Source: Asterionellopsis glacialis
Taxonomy: Eukaryota; Bacillariophyta; Plagiogrammaphyceae; Rhaphoneidales; Asterionellopsidaceae
Direction of reading: 5' to 3'
Assembly: GCA_014885115.2 (NCBI GenBank)
Contig: WKLE02002979.1
Coordinates: 1 to 64,000 of the forward strand
DNA: 64,000 bases
Position numbers and translations under genes: made by a program
In this document: piece by piece, positions 33,775-45,149 of the stretch
Layout of the letters: every line of letters starts with the position of its first letter
How positions within the stretch are numbered: the stretch's first letter is position 1
The notes under the pieces: model-generated
What the model was told of the DNA's origin: nothing
Databases searched by the model: none
Seen by the model: only the letters and a program-made list of their open reading frames with translations

Positions 33775-35575
33775 TTACACATCGCTCTTCAAATCCCCAA
33801 CGGGATCAATAATACTTCCTCCCCAAGCAGAACTTGCCAACATAGTTAATGGTGAATTCTCTCTAGCAGCTTTCATGCGACCATACTTATTTTTGCATTC
33901 TACCAATTCTTCAACGAATTTATCAATCTTTGCTCTAGTGACATTGGGCATGACCACAACGTGAGCAATATCTTCCTCACAGGCAAGTTGCCACCTCTTG
34001 ATAAGTGCATCATCCATGGGTCTCTCCAAAACTACAGTAGAGCTCAAGTCATTGAGACGACATGACAAACCTGCTTCAGTGATCTTGTCTCGCAAATAAC
34101 GAGCAGTTTCCATGCAATGACTAAAGATATCAGAAATAAAGGAAAAACCAAAATAAAAAATGAGAAATTGTTCGAAAAAAGAAATTGTAATAATCGGAAG
34201 GATTCAATCACCCACACAAACGCTGAGTGAATACATGTACTACTTACACCACATCACGTTTGATACCACTGATACCCTTCTTTCGTAGACTGTACCATAG
34301 ATAGAGTGCAGCCTGTCCATTTCGACTTCCCATAATTGTAGTGTCAACACTGTTAAGATAATCAATTCTTTGTTCAACCTTCTTCACGTGCTCCTTTCGG
34401 CTGAGTGCAATACCGCAGGGCATGGGACATCCCAACATTTTGTGACCACTGACGGCAATGGAATCAATAGGTTTACGGAAGGAAACTTCGGGTGCAAAGT
34501 CAACAAATGGCAACATCATAGCAAAGAGAGCACCATCGCAATGGATATGGTATCTTTCTCTGGGAATTTCAAGCATTTGAAGGATTCGAAGGATGCGATC
34601 CAAGTTATCAACAGCACCCTTGACGGTGGTACCAATGTTGACATTAATAATGACCGGTCGGTCACGGTTTTTCTCAATTTCTTTGGCAAGGAGGTCGTAA
34701 TCAATTTCTCCCATGGGCAAGGTGGGGATAGACTTTGCATCCATACGGTAGTAACGGGCAGCCTTGAAAATACTGTAATGAGTTTCTTGAGATGAATACA
34801 AGATACCATCGGGATGGCATTCACGTGCAAGAAGGATACCATGCAAATTACCTTCTGTACCGCATGTGGTGACGTAACCCCAGTAGGAGTCCTTTTCCAT
34901 CTTCCACAAATCAGCAAAGAAGTCAATAACAGAGCATTCGAACTGTCGTGAATGGACACCATAGTTGGAAGTCACGAAAGGATCACCAAGGTTATTGATG
35001 GAATACTTCATGAATTCGTACAGTTCTTCGTGATTGTACATGAGATTGTAGGGATACCCAAAATGGACTGAAGATTTGCGCTGGAGCAAGTGATCGTACG
35101 CAGAGAGAATGTCGGATTCATCGGGTAAGCTTGATCTTTCTTCGTCATTCATGGGGATGCGAACAGATTCCGGAGAGAGCTTTGCTTCCTCTTCAGCTGG
35201 GAGTGGTTCGACGATTCCGTCTCCAGCACCCCAGGCATCAAAGACTGCCCATGGAGATGGTGTTCCTGACTTCTCCTTGTTGGAGGTGAAGTCTTGAACG
35301 GTTTCAGTTGTGTTATTGTCGAGATGGATTTCGTCCTCGTGTTCATCGTGGGTTGTTGTTGATGCAATCTTGGATACCTCCTCGTCCACCTCTTCTTCCG
35401 CGAGCGCTGCCGAAGACTTGAATCGCGATTGAGTCACGTCAACACCGCTCAAAGTCGATCTTGAAGTTGTCGTAACCAAACGACGTTGAGGTCCGCTAAC
35501 AGCGATACTGGGTCGTGATCCGACAGAGGACAAGGCTTTAGCAGCAGCACGGCGCATCAGTGTAGAAGTGAGCAT
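33775..35575 (-). CDS. PLP-dependent group II decarboxylase, serine decarboxylase type
   Basis: Two exons (35575-34248 and 34120-33775) give about 557 residues. The first ~60 residues are rich in Arg, Ser and Ala and lack acids (RRAAAKALSS, RRLVTTTSRST), a likely mitochondrial transit peptide. An acidic linker follows. The catalytic domain starts near residue 160 with HFGYPYNLMYN, GDPFVTSNYGVHSRQFE and TTCGTEGNLHGI, then ETHYSIFKAARYY, the PLP-phosphate region, and SGHKMLGCPMPCG with the Schiff-base Lys at about residue 379. This is nearly the plant serine decarboxylase signature and is related to bacterial histidine decarboxylase. Likely reaction: L-serine to ethanolamine and CO2, feeding phosphatidylethanolamine and choline synthesis. 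Substrate choice (Ser versus His) cannot be settled here. The C-terminal exon keeps the conserved MPNVT segment. Confidence 0.88.
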
Positions 35576-35904
35576 TGTTGATATTGTCGTTCGAGCGAAA
35601 GAGAATGCGAATGCGGGGTTGGCAAAGCTTTGCTTTTAGATGATACTATTTGATCTTGCTGCAGATTTGAGAAATGGATTTTTCTCTTGAGGGTGAGAAG
35701 AGAGGCGCTGCGGCTGTCTCTTTCGTTGAATGTGATTTTCGAAAGCGACGAGATAATGTCGACTCAGGTCTTCAATTCTTCTAAATGGTTTATGGAAGGT
35801 TTGCTCAGCTCCAATGTTTGCGAACTCGTGGTTGTACGTATAAGTGCGTAAAATCTAAAAATGCTGAAGGAGTGACTCTAAAACTGGTATTTGTATGTGT
35901 AATA

Positions 35905-36055
35905 ACCATTGCCTGGTACAGGTACAGGTAAATTGAACCTGTACCTGTACCATGCTTTGGAGCCAGTACTTACCTGGTACGTTCATACTACCACCGTACC
36001 TGGTACCAGGTAGGATACCAGGACCTACCTTACCAGGTACAGGTACCAGGTACAT
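35905..36055. repeat. Dense ACCTGGTACCAGGT palindromic patch
   Basis: Words in order include CCTGGTACAGGTACAGG, AACCTGTACCTGTACC (an inverted copy), TTACCTGGTACG, CCGTACCTGGTACCAGGTAGG, ATACCAGGACC, and TACCAGGTACAGGTACCAGG. The two halves are largely inverted relative to each other, so a long imperfect hairpin is possible. Confidence 0.75.
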
Positions 36056-36604
36056 AAAGGAATGCAAATTGCCTCTTGTACCTTCCAATGATCTGCTCGC
36101 ACGTTGTCCTTACGTAGGAACTTGTAGTCTAAAAACTCAACGACCTTACAATCATATCAAACTCAACCTGTTTTCTATGAGGAGTCTACACAAGTAAAAT
36201 CAACGTATTGTCTGGTATTTTATTTTTTTAGATACCTTTTCTTTTCAAAAAAACAAAGAAAAAGATATAAATGGGGAGTAACAATAAGTGGAACAAATAA
36301 ATAACACTCTGTACCTCGCTACTGGAGAATGAGACAACGTCAGAGGATTTTCAAACTCTCTTGCATGCGCATCTGGCTAAGGCTAACCGTCGGTAAAAAC
36401 AAGTGCCACTCCCAATAATTTTCAATTGGAATCCAAAAGTGGAAATCAAATCATTAGGAAAAGTGAATGACTCTTCGATTTTCGATGAATTTCAGAAGAA
36501 TGTTTGGCTCTCTTTTAATGTGCAGTCAAGCCATCAACCGTGAAAGTCTGAACACGAATAGACTGACAAGGGGGTGCATCGATGGAGTTGTGCGTCCTTG
36601 TATT

Positions 36605-36695
36605 AGGGTATGACCTACCGGTAGGTCCTAGAGGTCCTCTATGACTAGTCCTAAGGACCAAAGGGTTAGCCGTGTTATCTAGGACTATTTATCTG
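36605..36695. repeat. CTAG/GGACC-rich dispersed repeat, patch B
   Basis: GACCTACCGGTAGGTC is a perfect palindrome; TCCTAGAGGTCC, GACTAGTCCTAAGGACC and TCTAGGAC follow. The composition and words match the patch at 2745-2915. Confidence 0.6.
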
Positions 36696-36872
36696 TGCAG
36701 TATCGTGGAGAGGACTTATCCTTTTTTATGGTCGACTACAACATAAAAAGACTCTCTGTCTGCCAAAGGGCTACAAAATAAAAATTATTTTAAAAAAATG
36801 ATGCAAGATGGTGTACAATCTTAAGCTTAGACTTGTTGCTTAACAGAAATTGCTTCTTTTTAACTATTGCTT

Positions 36873-39800
36873 TTACTTCTTTTCAGTGTCTTCACTTGGT
36901 TCGTTTATCTCTTTTTCTTCCTCTTTTTCTTCTTCTGTTTGACTTGCTTCGTTTTCTTTAGTTACATCTGGGACAGACGTTGTTTCTTGAACATTATCTG
37001 GTTCTGTTCCACCACTCTGTCTAACTGCTGGATCTTCATCTTTGGAAGTAGTATTTTCGTGTTGCAATTGAGTATACTCATCAAAAAATTCAATAAATCG
37101 GTCTGCATACAAGTTTGGATGGACACAACTAGCATCTTTCCAACCTGCACCCTGAAATCTACGTATCCTGGCCTCTAAACGTTTACGAATGTTGTACTGT
37201 TGAAGGATATCAATGACTCCCATGTAAAATATTTTGTTTTCGCACTTGATCATGGGTCCGTTCGTACCCAACATTCGTAAAGGCTTCTTGAAACCGGTTG
37301 TATCCATCATGAATCCTCCATCCTTACGGTCCGACAAAGGCTGTACGAATGGAGGGACACGCCAACGTTGTAGAGCACCACCGTTACCATCGCAGGTACA
37401 GGCAATTTCTTCACACTGAGGACACCGTGCAGGGATCATTCGTCGACGTCCATTGATGTCATAAAAACGATGAAATGGCCAAAACATTTGCTTGGCAGTT
37501 AGAGTCTTTTTCATTTCAACATCGTCCACTTTACTAGACAGGCTACCCTCCTCAGGATTAAAATGCGGTAAAAAGTGACCAATGTGATGCGCACCAGGAA
37601 TTCGTTCTGTTGCCTCACGTATGGTTTCACCAAAGCGAGCGACCCCAATAGGTTCCTTTGCTACGTAATAATTCGTCGAATCAGTTTCTTCCGGGAAATT
37701 GCGCCTTGACGCAGAGCCAGTTGCAGTCGAACTTGCAATATACCGATTTGATCCTTCCAAGTAACTGTTGTCGTCATCATCTTCGAATATGTAGTCTACC
37801 GTTGGAAGCGAGGCAACACTATCGGTACCAACAACAACTGCGTCAGAGTTATAAGACGCAGCAGATGATGGAACACCGTTAGGACTTGCATGTGACCTTG
37901 CAGGGTTCGATGTGGCCATATTTCTCCTAGGTGGTGTGGCTCCAGCTTTTCCTCTATGCGTTACTTTGTCCACAGATTCGCTTTGAGAGGCACTAGGTGT
38001 AGTAGTACGACGAGAATGGAAACCCGCTGGACCGTACATACCACTTTGTGTAGCGGAACTATTCCGGTTGCGTTCGGATTGTAGGGGTACAGGGTGAATA
38101 CCAACAAGCATCGAATAATCCATAATTTTCATCTTTTTGAAGAATACGCAGTCTGCCACAAGCTGTTCTCTTACCCGTTCACGAACCTTTGGATACATTT
38201 GCATCACCGAATCTGGTTTATTTCTCAAAAAATCATTGTCCTTTTTCACATCCTGATGCGGTTTCGCATCTCGGCCAAGAGTCGATCCCTTCAAGTCATA
38301 AAATGCCTTAATTGCTTTGTCCGTATCAAAAACTGAATTCATAATGATAAATTTTACATTTCGACGAAGATGGTAAAGTTTCACACGATACATGCCGAGA
38401 AATCGTGTAATCAAAGTATTTGGATTCTGGGCGCAGTGGCGAAAGTAATGAGGGAGGACTGTTGTTTGGAGAAAAGGCAAGCAAAGGAAAAAGTTAAGGA
38501 AATCTGTTTCATGCTGTATGAAAATCACCCTTTTACATTTTCGACAATCAAAACTTACTCCGACGAAGAAATTTACTCTCAGCGTTAGTCATGGTTTTGA
38601 TCATGTATTTTCCATCATTGGAGTAGAAGAAAAATTGTCCACTTTTCGCGTTGGAAACAAATTCAATAAAATTTGCATTTCCGCACACAGACACCAAAAA
38701 ATCGAACTCATTAATTCCAAACATTCGCCTTAAATAAGCGAAGGCCTTCGGGCTGTAATCCTTGAATTTAAAGGTGTGTGATAATTCATGTGGGGGAGTT
38801 TTTGGGCCACCTTTGGGCTTGAAAATATATTTTTCAACGTGCATAAAGTCATCACTTTCCAACCAGCGTTGTCTTTCTTCCGGCTTGTTCATTTCTACAT
38901 TGGTTCTCCCAATCGAAGTTCTTAGCCCAAGCATCATTGCAATTGACAATGTATAAAGTTCGTGTTGACCATCTATGACCTTTCCCTTTACATAAGTCGA
39001 TCGATCTTTTTTAGTCTTGGGTTTCTTCCGTCGGAATGTAATTTTTTTGTGGTGGTGATCTTTATGTGATTTCTTTCCACCAGAATTTGGTACGGTGTGA
39101 ACTTCAATAGGAATTCCATCATCGGCAAAGCGTGCGTGTGGTGATTTCGCTTCATCTCTGTCTTTCACCACCACAGCAGGCTCATGAATATTCGAATGTG
39201 GCAGTGTATCGGAAAAACTTTTCGTTTCTAATAGTATATCTGGCATAGAAGCAGCCTTGGAACTCACAAGCTTGGAAGAAGTATATCCTGCAGTCATTGC
39301 ATCCGAAACTTTCAATTCTTCTTCGTCTTCAATTTCTTCATCTATTTTGTCAGAATCAATCGATGAGTCCAACAAATCCTCTTCATCTAGTTCTTCAGCA
39401 AAGGTAGCATATACATTCGGCATACTCATAGTCCCGGCTTTGTCACCAGTCGGAGCACTCCATGATGGAGGGACACGCGGTGGTTTACCACGAACAACAC
39501 CACTTTTACCCTTTAGAGCTGCCGTCTTGACGAATCGACGGATGTTTTGAGCCTTGATACGACGAGCAAATTTGTTAACTCGTGAAACACGAATCTCCGC
39601 ATTGGCGCGAAGAGCTGCAGCTGCAGGTGTATCGTCCTCTAATTTTGGACTCATTAGAGCTCCCAAGACTACAGCTGGGAGACCCTCTTCACATTCTTCT
39701 ACTGGTTCCTCTATGCTATCATGCATATCTGAATACAAATGATCTGCAGCAGCAGAACTACTAGTAACAGATGCTTTGGGATCTGACGGGGTCCTGTACA

Positions 39801-40131
39801 TATCAGCATTGGTAGACCTTAATGTTGCATCATTCGCAGAAGAACGACGAGCTCTTCCACCAGCGGTTGGGTGTCGAGGAGGCCTAGTTGTTGCAGTTTG
39901 TGATGGTGGTATTGGTGTTATCATTCCTGTCTTTGACGAAGAGCTATTTGGTGATATAGCAGAATCGTCAGCAATAGCTGTACCATTCAATCCATTAGAA
40001 GTAGGTGTAGTACTTGCTGGTACTTCGTTTTCTCCATTGCTGTCTTTCATTGCTGATCCATTCTTTTCTGTGTCTACCTTAATGGAAGTCTCCACATGCA
40101 TATCGCCTGCTGTCACTGAAGTTTCTGTCAT
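36873..40131 (-). CDS. Phosphatidylinositol phosphate kinase (PIP5K/PIP4K family)
   Basis: Two exons (40131-38559 and 38458-36873) give about 1052 residues. The first ~380 are disordered and Ser/Asp/Lys-rich. The kinase domain starts near 390 with GQHELYTLSIAMMLGLR, then PKAFAYLRRMFGI, FFFYSNDGKYMIKTM and, across the intron, FLRRILPHYFRH, NPNTLITRFLGMYRV, and the diagnostic DLKGSTLGR. KIMDYSMLVGIH carries the catalytic DYS. A ~240-residue insert then separates this from the last lobe (FYMGVIDILQQYNIRKRLE). The insert contains a Cys cluster, CPQCEEIACTC, that could bind metal. Role: makes PtdIns(4,5)P2 or a related lipid for membrane traffic and actin control. The start is the ATG at 40131. 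The insert is at the usual PIPK insert site but unusually large. PIP5K versus PIP4K is not resolved. Confidence 0.92.
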
Positions 40132-41278
40132 TTTGGGGGACAAGAATTTCGTGTGTTTTCCACTGAAGATTCACGAGTCAGAGTATACTGGCTGAAAACG
40201 AACAATGATCCCGTCTTTTTTTCACTCTTTTGGCGACGAGAAATAAAATGACCCTATCTAACAAGTGAAACTTTCTCTATCTCTCCTCTAATGTAGGGTT
40301 TGGAATGATTCCCAAACCAGAGATTGTAGTCGCCCTCTGAATATAAAATCAACAATTCCCGCTCTGTTTGGGATACATAGAGGCAGGATCAAGGCAGTTG
40401 TGCTGATGATGTTGCTATTTATTTCATCCTGTGTATCAGGTAACGTCTCTGTTTGTGACTCCCTGGAAGAAATTAGAGTTGCGCCTGCGCACATCCCATT
40501 GATGATTGTAGTAAGAATTATCCGTTATTTTCTACATGCTCATTGATTCAGGATTGTAAAACGGAATTTATATATCTAAATAAGTCGCTTCGTTTAACAG
40601 TGTACTTACGAAAGAAAGAATGAATGAGTCATTCAGTTAAATTACATATATGAGGTCATTACCCAGGTACAGTAGGTGAAATAAAATACAAAACAACATG
40701 ATGTACCGGTCGTAGTCTGATCTACCCCTACTGTTTTCCTCTGCAAGAGAAATATCACCTCTAGTCTAATGGATTAATCTCGCAACTCTTTTACTAACTT
40801 CATCAGATTGTGAAGATGACAGAACGAAAATGTAGAGGTGCAGTGGTGGAATTGTCATTATCTTATAATTTTATTGAAAATAAAAACTAATTCCAATATA
40901 TTTTTTTCCCGAAATGATAAACTGAAACAAGTTCTTCTATCTTGAGATGTATTATTTTTATGATGAGACCAAAAAGTACACAAGTAGCAGTAGCACTTTT
41001 TCACTTCTGGGTCCATTTTTTTGTATTTGTTGAATGATTTATTTTGAATGTGTCCGTCTGTTCAACCATCAAACCGCTTGATGACTATGGCAAATGCATA
41101 AGTAGTATGTACGTAAAAGTAAATAATAACAGAAACCTAATGGCAGCGCGAAATAATCTGTATGGTCAGTGCGCATTTTCATTTTCTTTTTTAAATTGTT
41201 TTTCGAATATGTTTTTCTTGGCGAAACGCAAAAATCCCTTGTTCGCCTCTCCCTCCCCCAAGAAATTCTGTTCCTAAA
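40132..41278. other. Intergenic region
   Basis: Upstream of the PIP kinase and downstream of the Myb gene (both minus). A TACCCAGGTACAGTAGG relative of the dispersed word lies near 40662. The rest is AT-rich with no coding signal. Confidence 0.45.
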
Positions 41279-43094
41279 CTAGGACAGAACTGGAAGAGAA
41301 CCCGAGCTTTCTCCATTGTTCTCTAAAAGGGCAGATACAAAGGCGTGCTCGTCCATGGGAGTATCAAATACATTCAGGTGTTCGTCAATGGCATCAGCAT
41401 GTGCTGCGGAAAGCTCGCTGCTTGACATGAGCTTTTGCTTCTTGGATAGAGGTTCCTCAGCACCATCAAAAAGAGATGGGAGAGGAGGAATATTGGACTC
41501 TGCACCATGCTGAAGAGTGTCAAGACTGGGAACGGATGTCACGTGATCCAATCCGGACTCGTCTGTGGTTTCACCTTCAGGTTGAGGAGTGATTGTAGGT
41601 GGATTTGTGGTTGCGGCAGTGGTGGCGTTGGTAGCCGGAGGGGGCTGATAGGTTTCATGAAGGTCACCCGAATCAACCAACCAATCAAGTGAGTCACCAA
41701 CATCCAAAAGGGCATCAACATCGGATCCCTTGGAATACCAGTTTGGAAGTTCCTTGGAATCTGTCCAGGAGGGATAAATGGAAACATCCGCAACCCCGAC
41801 AGGGCTGATTTCTCCTCCGACAGTGGAACCTACATTGGCTGGGTTTTCTTGAGGGACCGTGATAGGATTTGCTCCTGCTTGACGAGCAACATCGTTCACT
41901 TGAACTCCGGGGTTCATAGGGTCGGCCACTGAGGCTACAGGAGCCGGGGTAAGGAATCTGAACCTATATTGAAAATTGTGTAGAAAAGAAATGTGAGAAA
42001 CAGAAAATGTACAGTCAAACCTGTCAACCATCCATGCGTGAAGAAGTAAAGTAAACTTACAGCGAGTCCTCCAAGGCTTGTCCAGAAATTGTACCATTTG
42101 AGGTTGAAATTGATGGAACACTTGATGTAGGCACACTGGCGGGGACAGTCACGTTGCTTTGAGGTGCCGCTGGTTGAGGTGCTGCGGGGTTGGGTACTAC
42201 ATATGGAGCAAGAGCAGGAGCCACAGCTGGAAGTGGAGGTTTGGGATTTTGAACTCCAGCAACGGCTTGGGCGGCCGCAATCTTTTTCCCTTGTCGTTGA
42301 GCACTGGACACAACAGATGAGATTGCCTTGCGCTTTGTTCCGGTCGTTTGCCTTCGTCGCTTATTTGTTTGCGCACCGCTGGTGACAACACCAGTAGTGA
42401 CAGACGTTGTCCCGCCTCGGCCTTCCATGGAAACTTCACCTTCTTCACCGTTTTGGCGAGCCTTGGCAAGTTTTTGAAAGTATTTCTGTGCATGGGTACG
42501 GATTTGGACAACAGTACGAGATTTAATTAAGGATGCAATTTTCTTCCATCCCTTGCCATGTTGTTCCAATCCCTGAAGGAAAAGTCGATGTTCTTCGGCA
42601 GTCCATCGGCCGGTATTTTCACCCTGTCCTCCAGGTCCGGCTGATGTTGCATTTGGAGCTGTTGCCATTGTAACGGTTGGTGGTCCACTCTTCTTCTTTT
42701 TCGATTTTGATTTAGGTGGTGGAGCAACTGGTACTGCTGTAGGTGTTGTGGTGGGAAGAGAGGGAGGTGCTGTGGAAGCGGTAGATGACAGAGAGATGAC
42801 AGGTTTTGCTTGAACAGGCCTGGCAACTGCGGGGGCAGGAACAGGAGCTGGTGGAGCCGGAGCTGCTGCTTGTTGCACTTGTGGCGGTGCAGGTGCTGAC
42901 GGTACGGCTACCTGTTGGACTTGTTCTGCTTGTTGCACAGCAGGAGCAGGGATTGGAACAGCTAATTGAGCTGCTGGGGTAATCGCAGGCTTGCTGGTGA
43001 CAGGTGCCTGTACGTTTGTTTGTTCAATAGAAAGTTCTTGTGCTTGATGGGCAGTTGGTATTTCGCTTTCAGCTTTTATGGTTGTAATTGACAT
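41279..43094 (-). CDS. SHAQKYF-class single-Myb transcription factor
   Basis: Two exons (43094-42061 and 41963-41279) give about 572 residues. The N-terminal ~150 are Ala/Pro/Gln-rich with alternating VQQA and PAPAP runs, then a short Lys/Ser-rich basic patch. A single Myb/SANT repeat lies near 160-210: GRWTAEEHRLFLQGLEQHGKGW, KSRTVVQIRTHAQKYFQKL. The THAQKYF helix 3 defines the CCA1/MYB1R class. A basic segment (NKRRRQTTGTKRK) may be the nuclear localisation signal. The C-terminal part, after the intron, is acidic and Pro/Ser-rich, with an SDVDALLDVGDSLDWLV patch that could serve for activation. Role: nuclear DNA binding, probably at I-box-like sites; targets unknown. Expression control is not visible. 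Confidence 0.9.
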
Positions 43095-44574
43095 GTTTTA
43101 AATAACAAATAGAGAATATGAAATGAAATAGAAATATAATATGTAATGTAACAATAAATAGAATGGACTGGGGGTCAACAGAGGACTTGAGTTTGGAATG
43201 TACCGTAGGCGGTTGAAATTGGTCTTGGCGTTTTTTAAGACACTGCTTCCTTCACCTAACCGTGCAGATTATAATATTATATGATGACAGAGATGGAAAT
43301 GAATTAGATTTAAGGAAATCATAGAAAAAGGAAAGACAATGAAACATTGCTCTGTTGTTCCCCTAGCTATCGTCAAAAACACAACACGCTTGAGTGGCGA
43401 TAGAAGACTCTAAAACGTTCCATACAACGGCTAGCCAAACAAAAGAAACTCTGAGACATTCTTTTCTTTTGCAATTATTATTTCAGAGAAAACAACTGAC
43501 TTCATAATCTATGACAGTCTCGTTGTGTTGAAACGAATCCTCCAAACAGAAACATTTGCAAATCCCATAGTATATTTTCCATACCTTGCAAAAAGGCAAG
43601 TTCTCACTAGCAGGCCAAAAGTTTTGTGTCTTTCACAAAAAAAAAAAGCAAGCCTCCTCACTCTTTTATATTGATTGTCGTACAGAAACAAACCCTCAGC
43701 GGAAATCCCTAGCAAAGAAAAAATATACTAAGAAGCAACCAAGAGGAAGTGGACAAGTTTTCTGTAGGTAGTTTACCTGTACAGTTGTACAGGGTATGTA
43801 TTCCCGCGAATGGGTCTTGTAGTAAGTACCCAGCTAGAACTACTCTACTCTAATTAGTACTGTAAGAGACAGTAGAGAACATTCGTATAATTATTTAGCC
43901 AATCATAGATCGTTTTTACAACAAAAAAGGAGCATGCTTGCTAAACCTTTGTCATAATGGAAAACTAAATGATGCTGATAGTTTCAACGGTATCGAAGAA
44001 AAAAAAGTGGACGACGATACTCCTTATTTGGCGAAACTTAAGAGTCTGAAAAAAAAACAGTATCCTTTAAAAAGAATGAATGGTAATCTTAAATATGTTT
44101 CTGTTGAGCCGTTATACGAACATGGATTTACTTAGCTTAAAGTAGAAAATTATAGAGTGTTTACGGGAATTACAACAGATCGGTTTGTAAGTAAATTTCT
44201 TATGTAGCAGCCGTATTTCGTGTACTACAGATCAAACCGAACCATCAGGAGCATCTGGACGAGCATGTTTCATCCATCTACCAATCCATGCATCTGAATG
44301 ATAAACTGCTCGGAGTATCGCGCAAGTTCCTTGCTTCTCTTCTTTCTTCAATTAATAAAACCAAAGAAACTGCAACAGTACTTCAACTCATTAGATAGGA
44401 AACTTTCTTGAGGTTGTCAACTATGCCCCTATTTAATACGACGTCAGAAATCACATTCCATGTAAATATTATTTAGTGAACTGCATTTTAGAGTTTTATG
44501 TACCAAGGAAGTCCACCTATGTGCCTGCATCATCATCATTTATTTCTGTCTGACAGGCGTCAACCTTCTATTTG

Positions 44575-44830
44575 ATTACCTGGACTAGAAAAGGGTCTTG
44601 TACAAAAGGTACAGACCTACTTTGTACCAGTACAAGGTACGTGGTAGAAAAATTACCTTGGGGTGTACCAGGTACCTGGTATATTGTAAAAGATGGTGCC
44701 AGGTACCTGCAGGTACGACACGAACGAGAACCCTCGGCAGCTGTTTGGTGCCAAATGACTCTGTGGCTCACGTGGCACAAGCGGTCTGGACCGTCTGGAC
44801 CTGGTATGTTCTCGAAGCGACAATCGCAGA
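44575..44830. repeat. GGTACC/TACAAGGTAC palindromic patch
   Basis: Words include TACCTGGACTAG, TTGTACAAAAGGTACAG, TTGTACCAGTACAAGGTACG, GGTGTACCAGGTACCTGGTA, GTGCCAGGTACCTGCAGGTACG and a final GACCTGGTATG. Same family as the other patches, here with TACAAGGTAC variants. Confidence 0.7.
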
Positions 44831-44915
44831 CTCTCCGCTGAGTCTGTACTGCGTCTAAGTTTTTTTACCTCTTGTACAACGATAACGAAGGATGGACGGT
44901 GGTCAGGCGTTCGTA

Positions 44916-44957
44916 TGTTGGCGTGTCTCTTGTTGGCGTGTCTCTTGTTGGCCTGTC
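44916..44957 (+). repeat. 15-base tandem repeat TGTTGGCGTGTCTCT
   Basis: Two exact copies and a partial third (TGTTGGCCTGTC) of a 15-base unit, about 190 bases before the SET-domain start codon. Possibly a promoter element array; function unknown. Confidence 0.8.
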
Positions 44958-45149
44958 CATACTCGGTGTGACTTCGCTCACTTTATTTTGACCAAGTTAT
45001 TTGACGCAAGTAAACGAACAACCTAAAAACGATGTGTGAGTGACTCATTTTCGGAACAACAGACTTAAACCGGATTCTTCTCGACAATCGACACCGCAAT
45101 ATCCATCATTAACAATCAAATCTTCACACTTGATGCATTTCCTTATTAC

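Larger units (their letters stand above)
35576..36872. other. Repeat-rich intergenic region
   Basis: Upstream of the decarboxylase and downstream of the PIP kinase, both on the minus strand. It holds a dense palindromic patch (35905-36055) and a CTAG/GGACC patch (36605-36695). No coding region is supported. Confidence 0.55.
43095..45149. other. Long gene-poor region
   Basis: About 2 kb without a convincing gene. It includes a CCTGTACAGTTGTACAGGG inverted pair near 43778-43796, AT-rich filler with a 65-codon frame at 43938-44135 (rejected), a dense palindromic patch (44575-44830), and a 15-base tandem repeat (44916-44957) upstream of the SET-domain gene. Confidence 0.5.

Noticed and set aside
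43938..44135. 65-codon frame with a Lys-rich protein-like composition
   Set aside because: Short, isolated in gene-poor AT-rich DNA, no recognisable motif and no splice partner that extends it.
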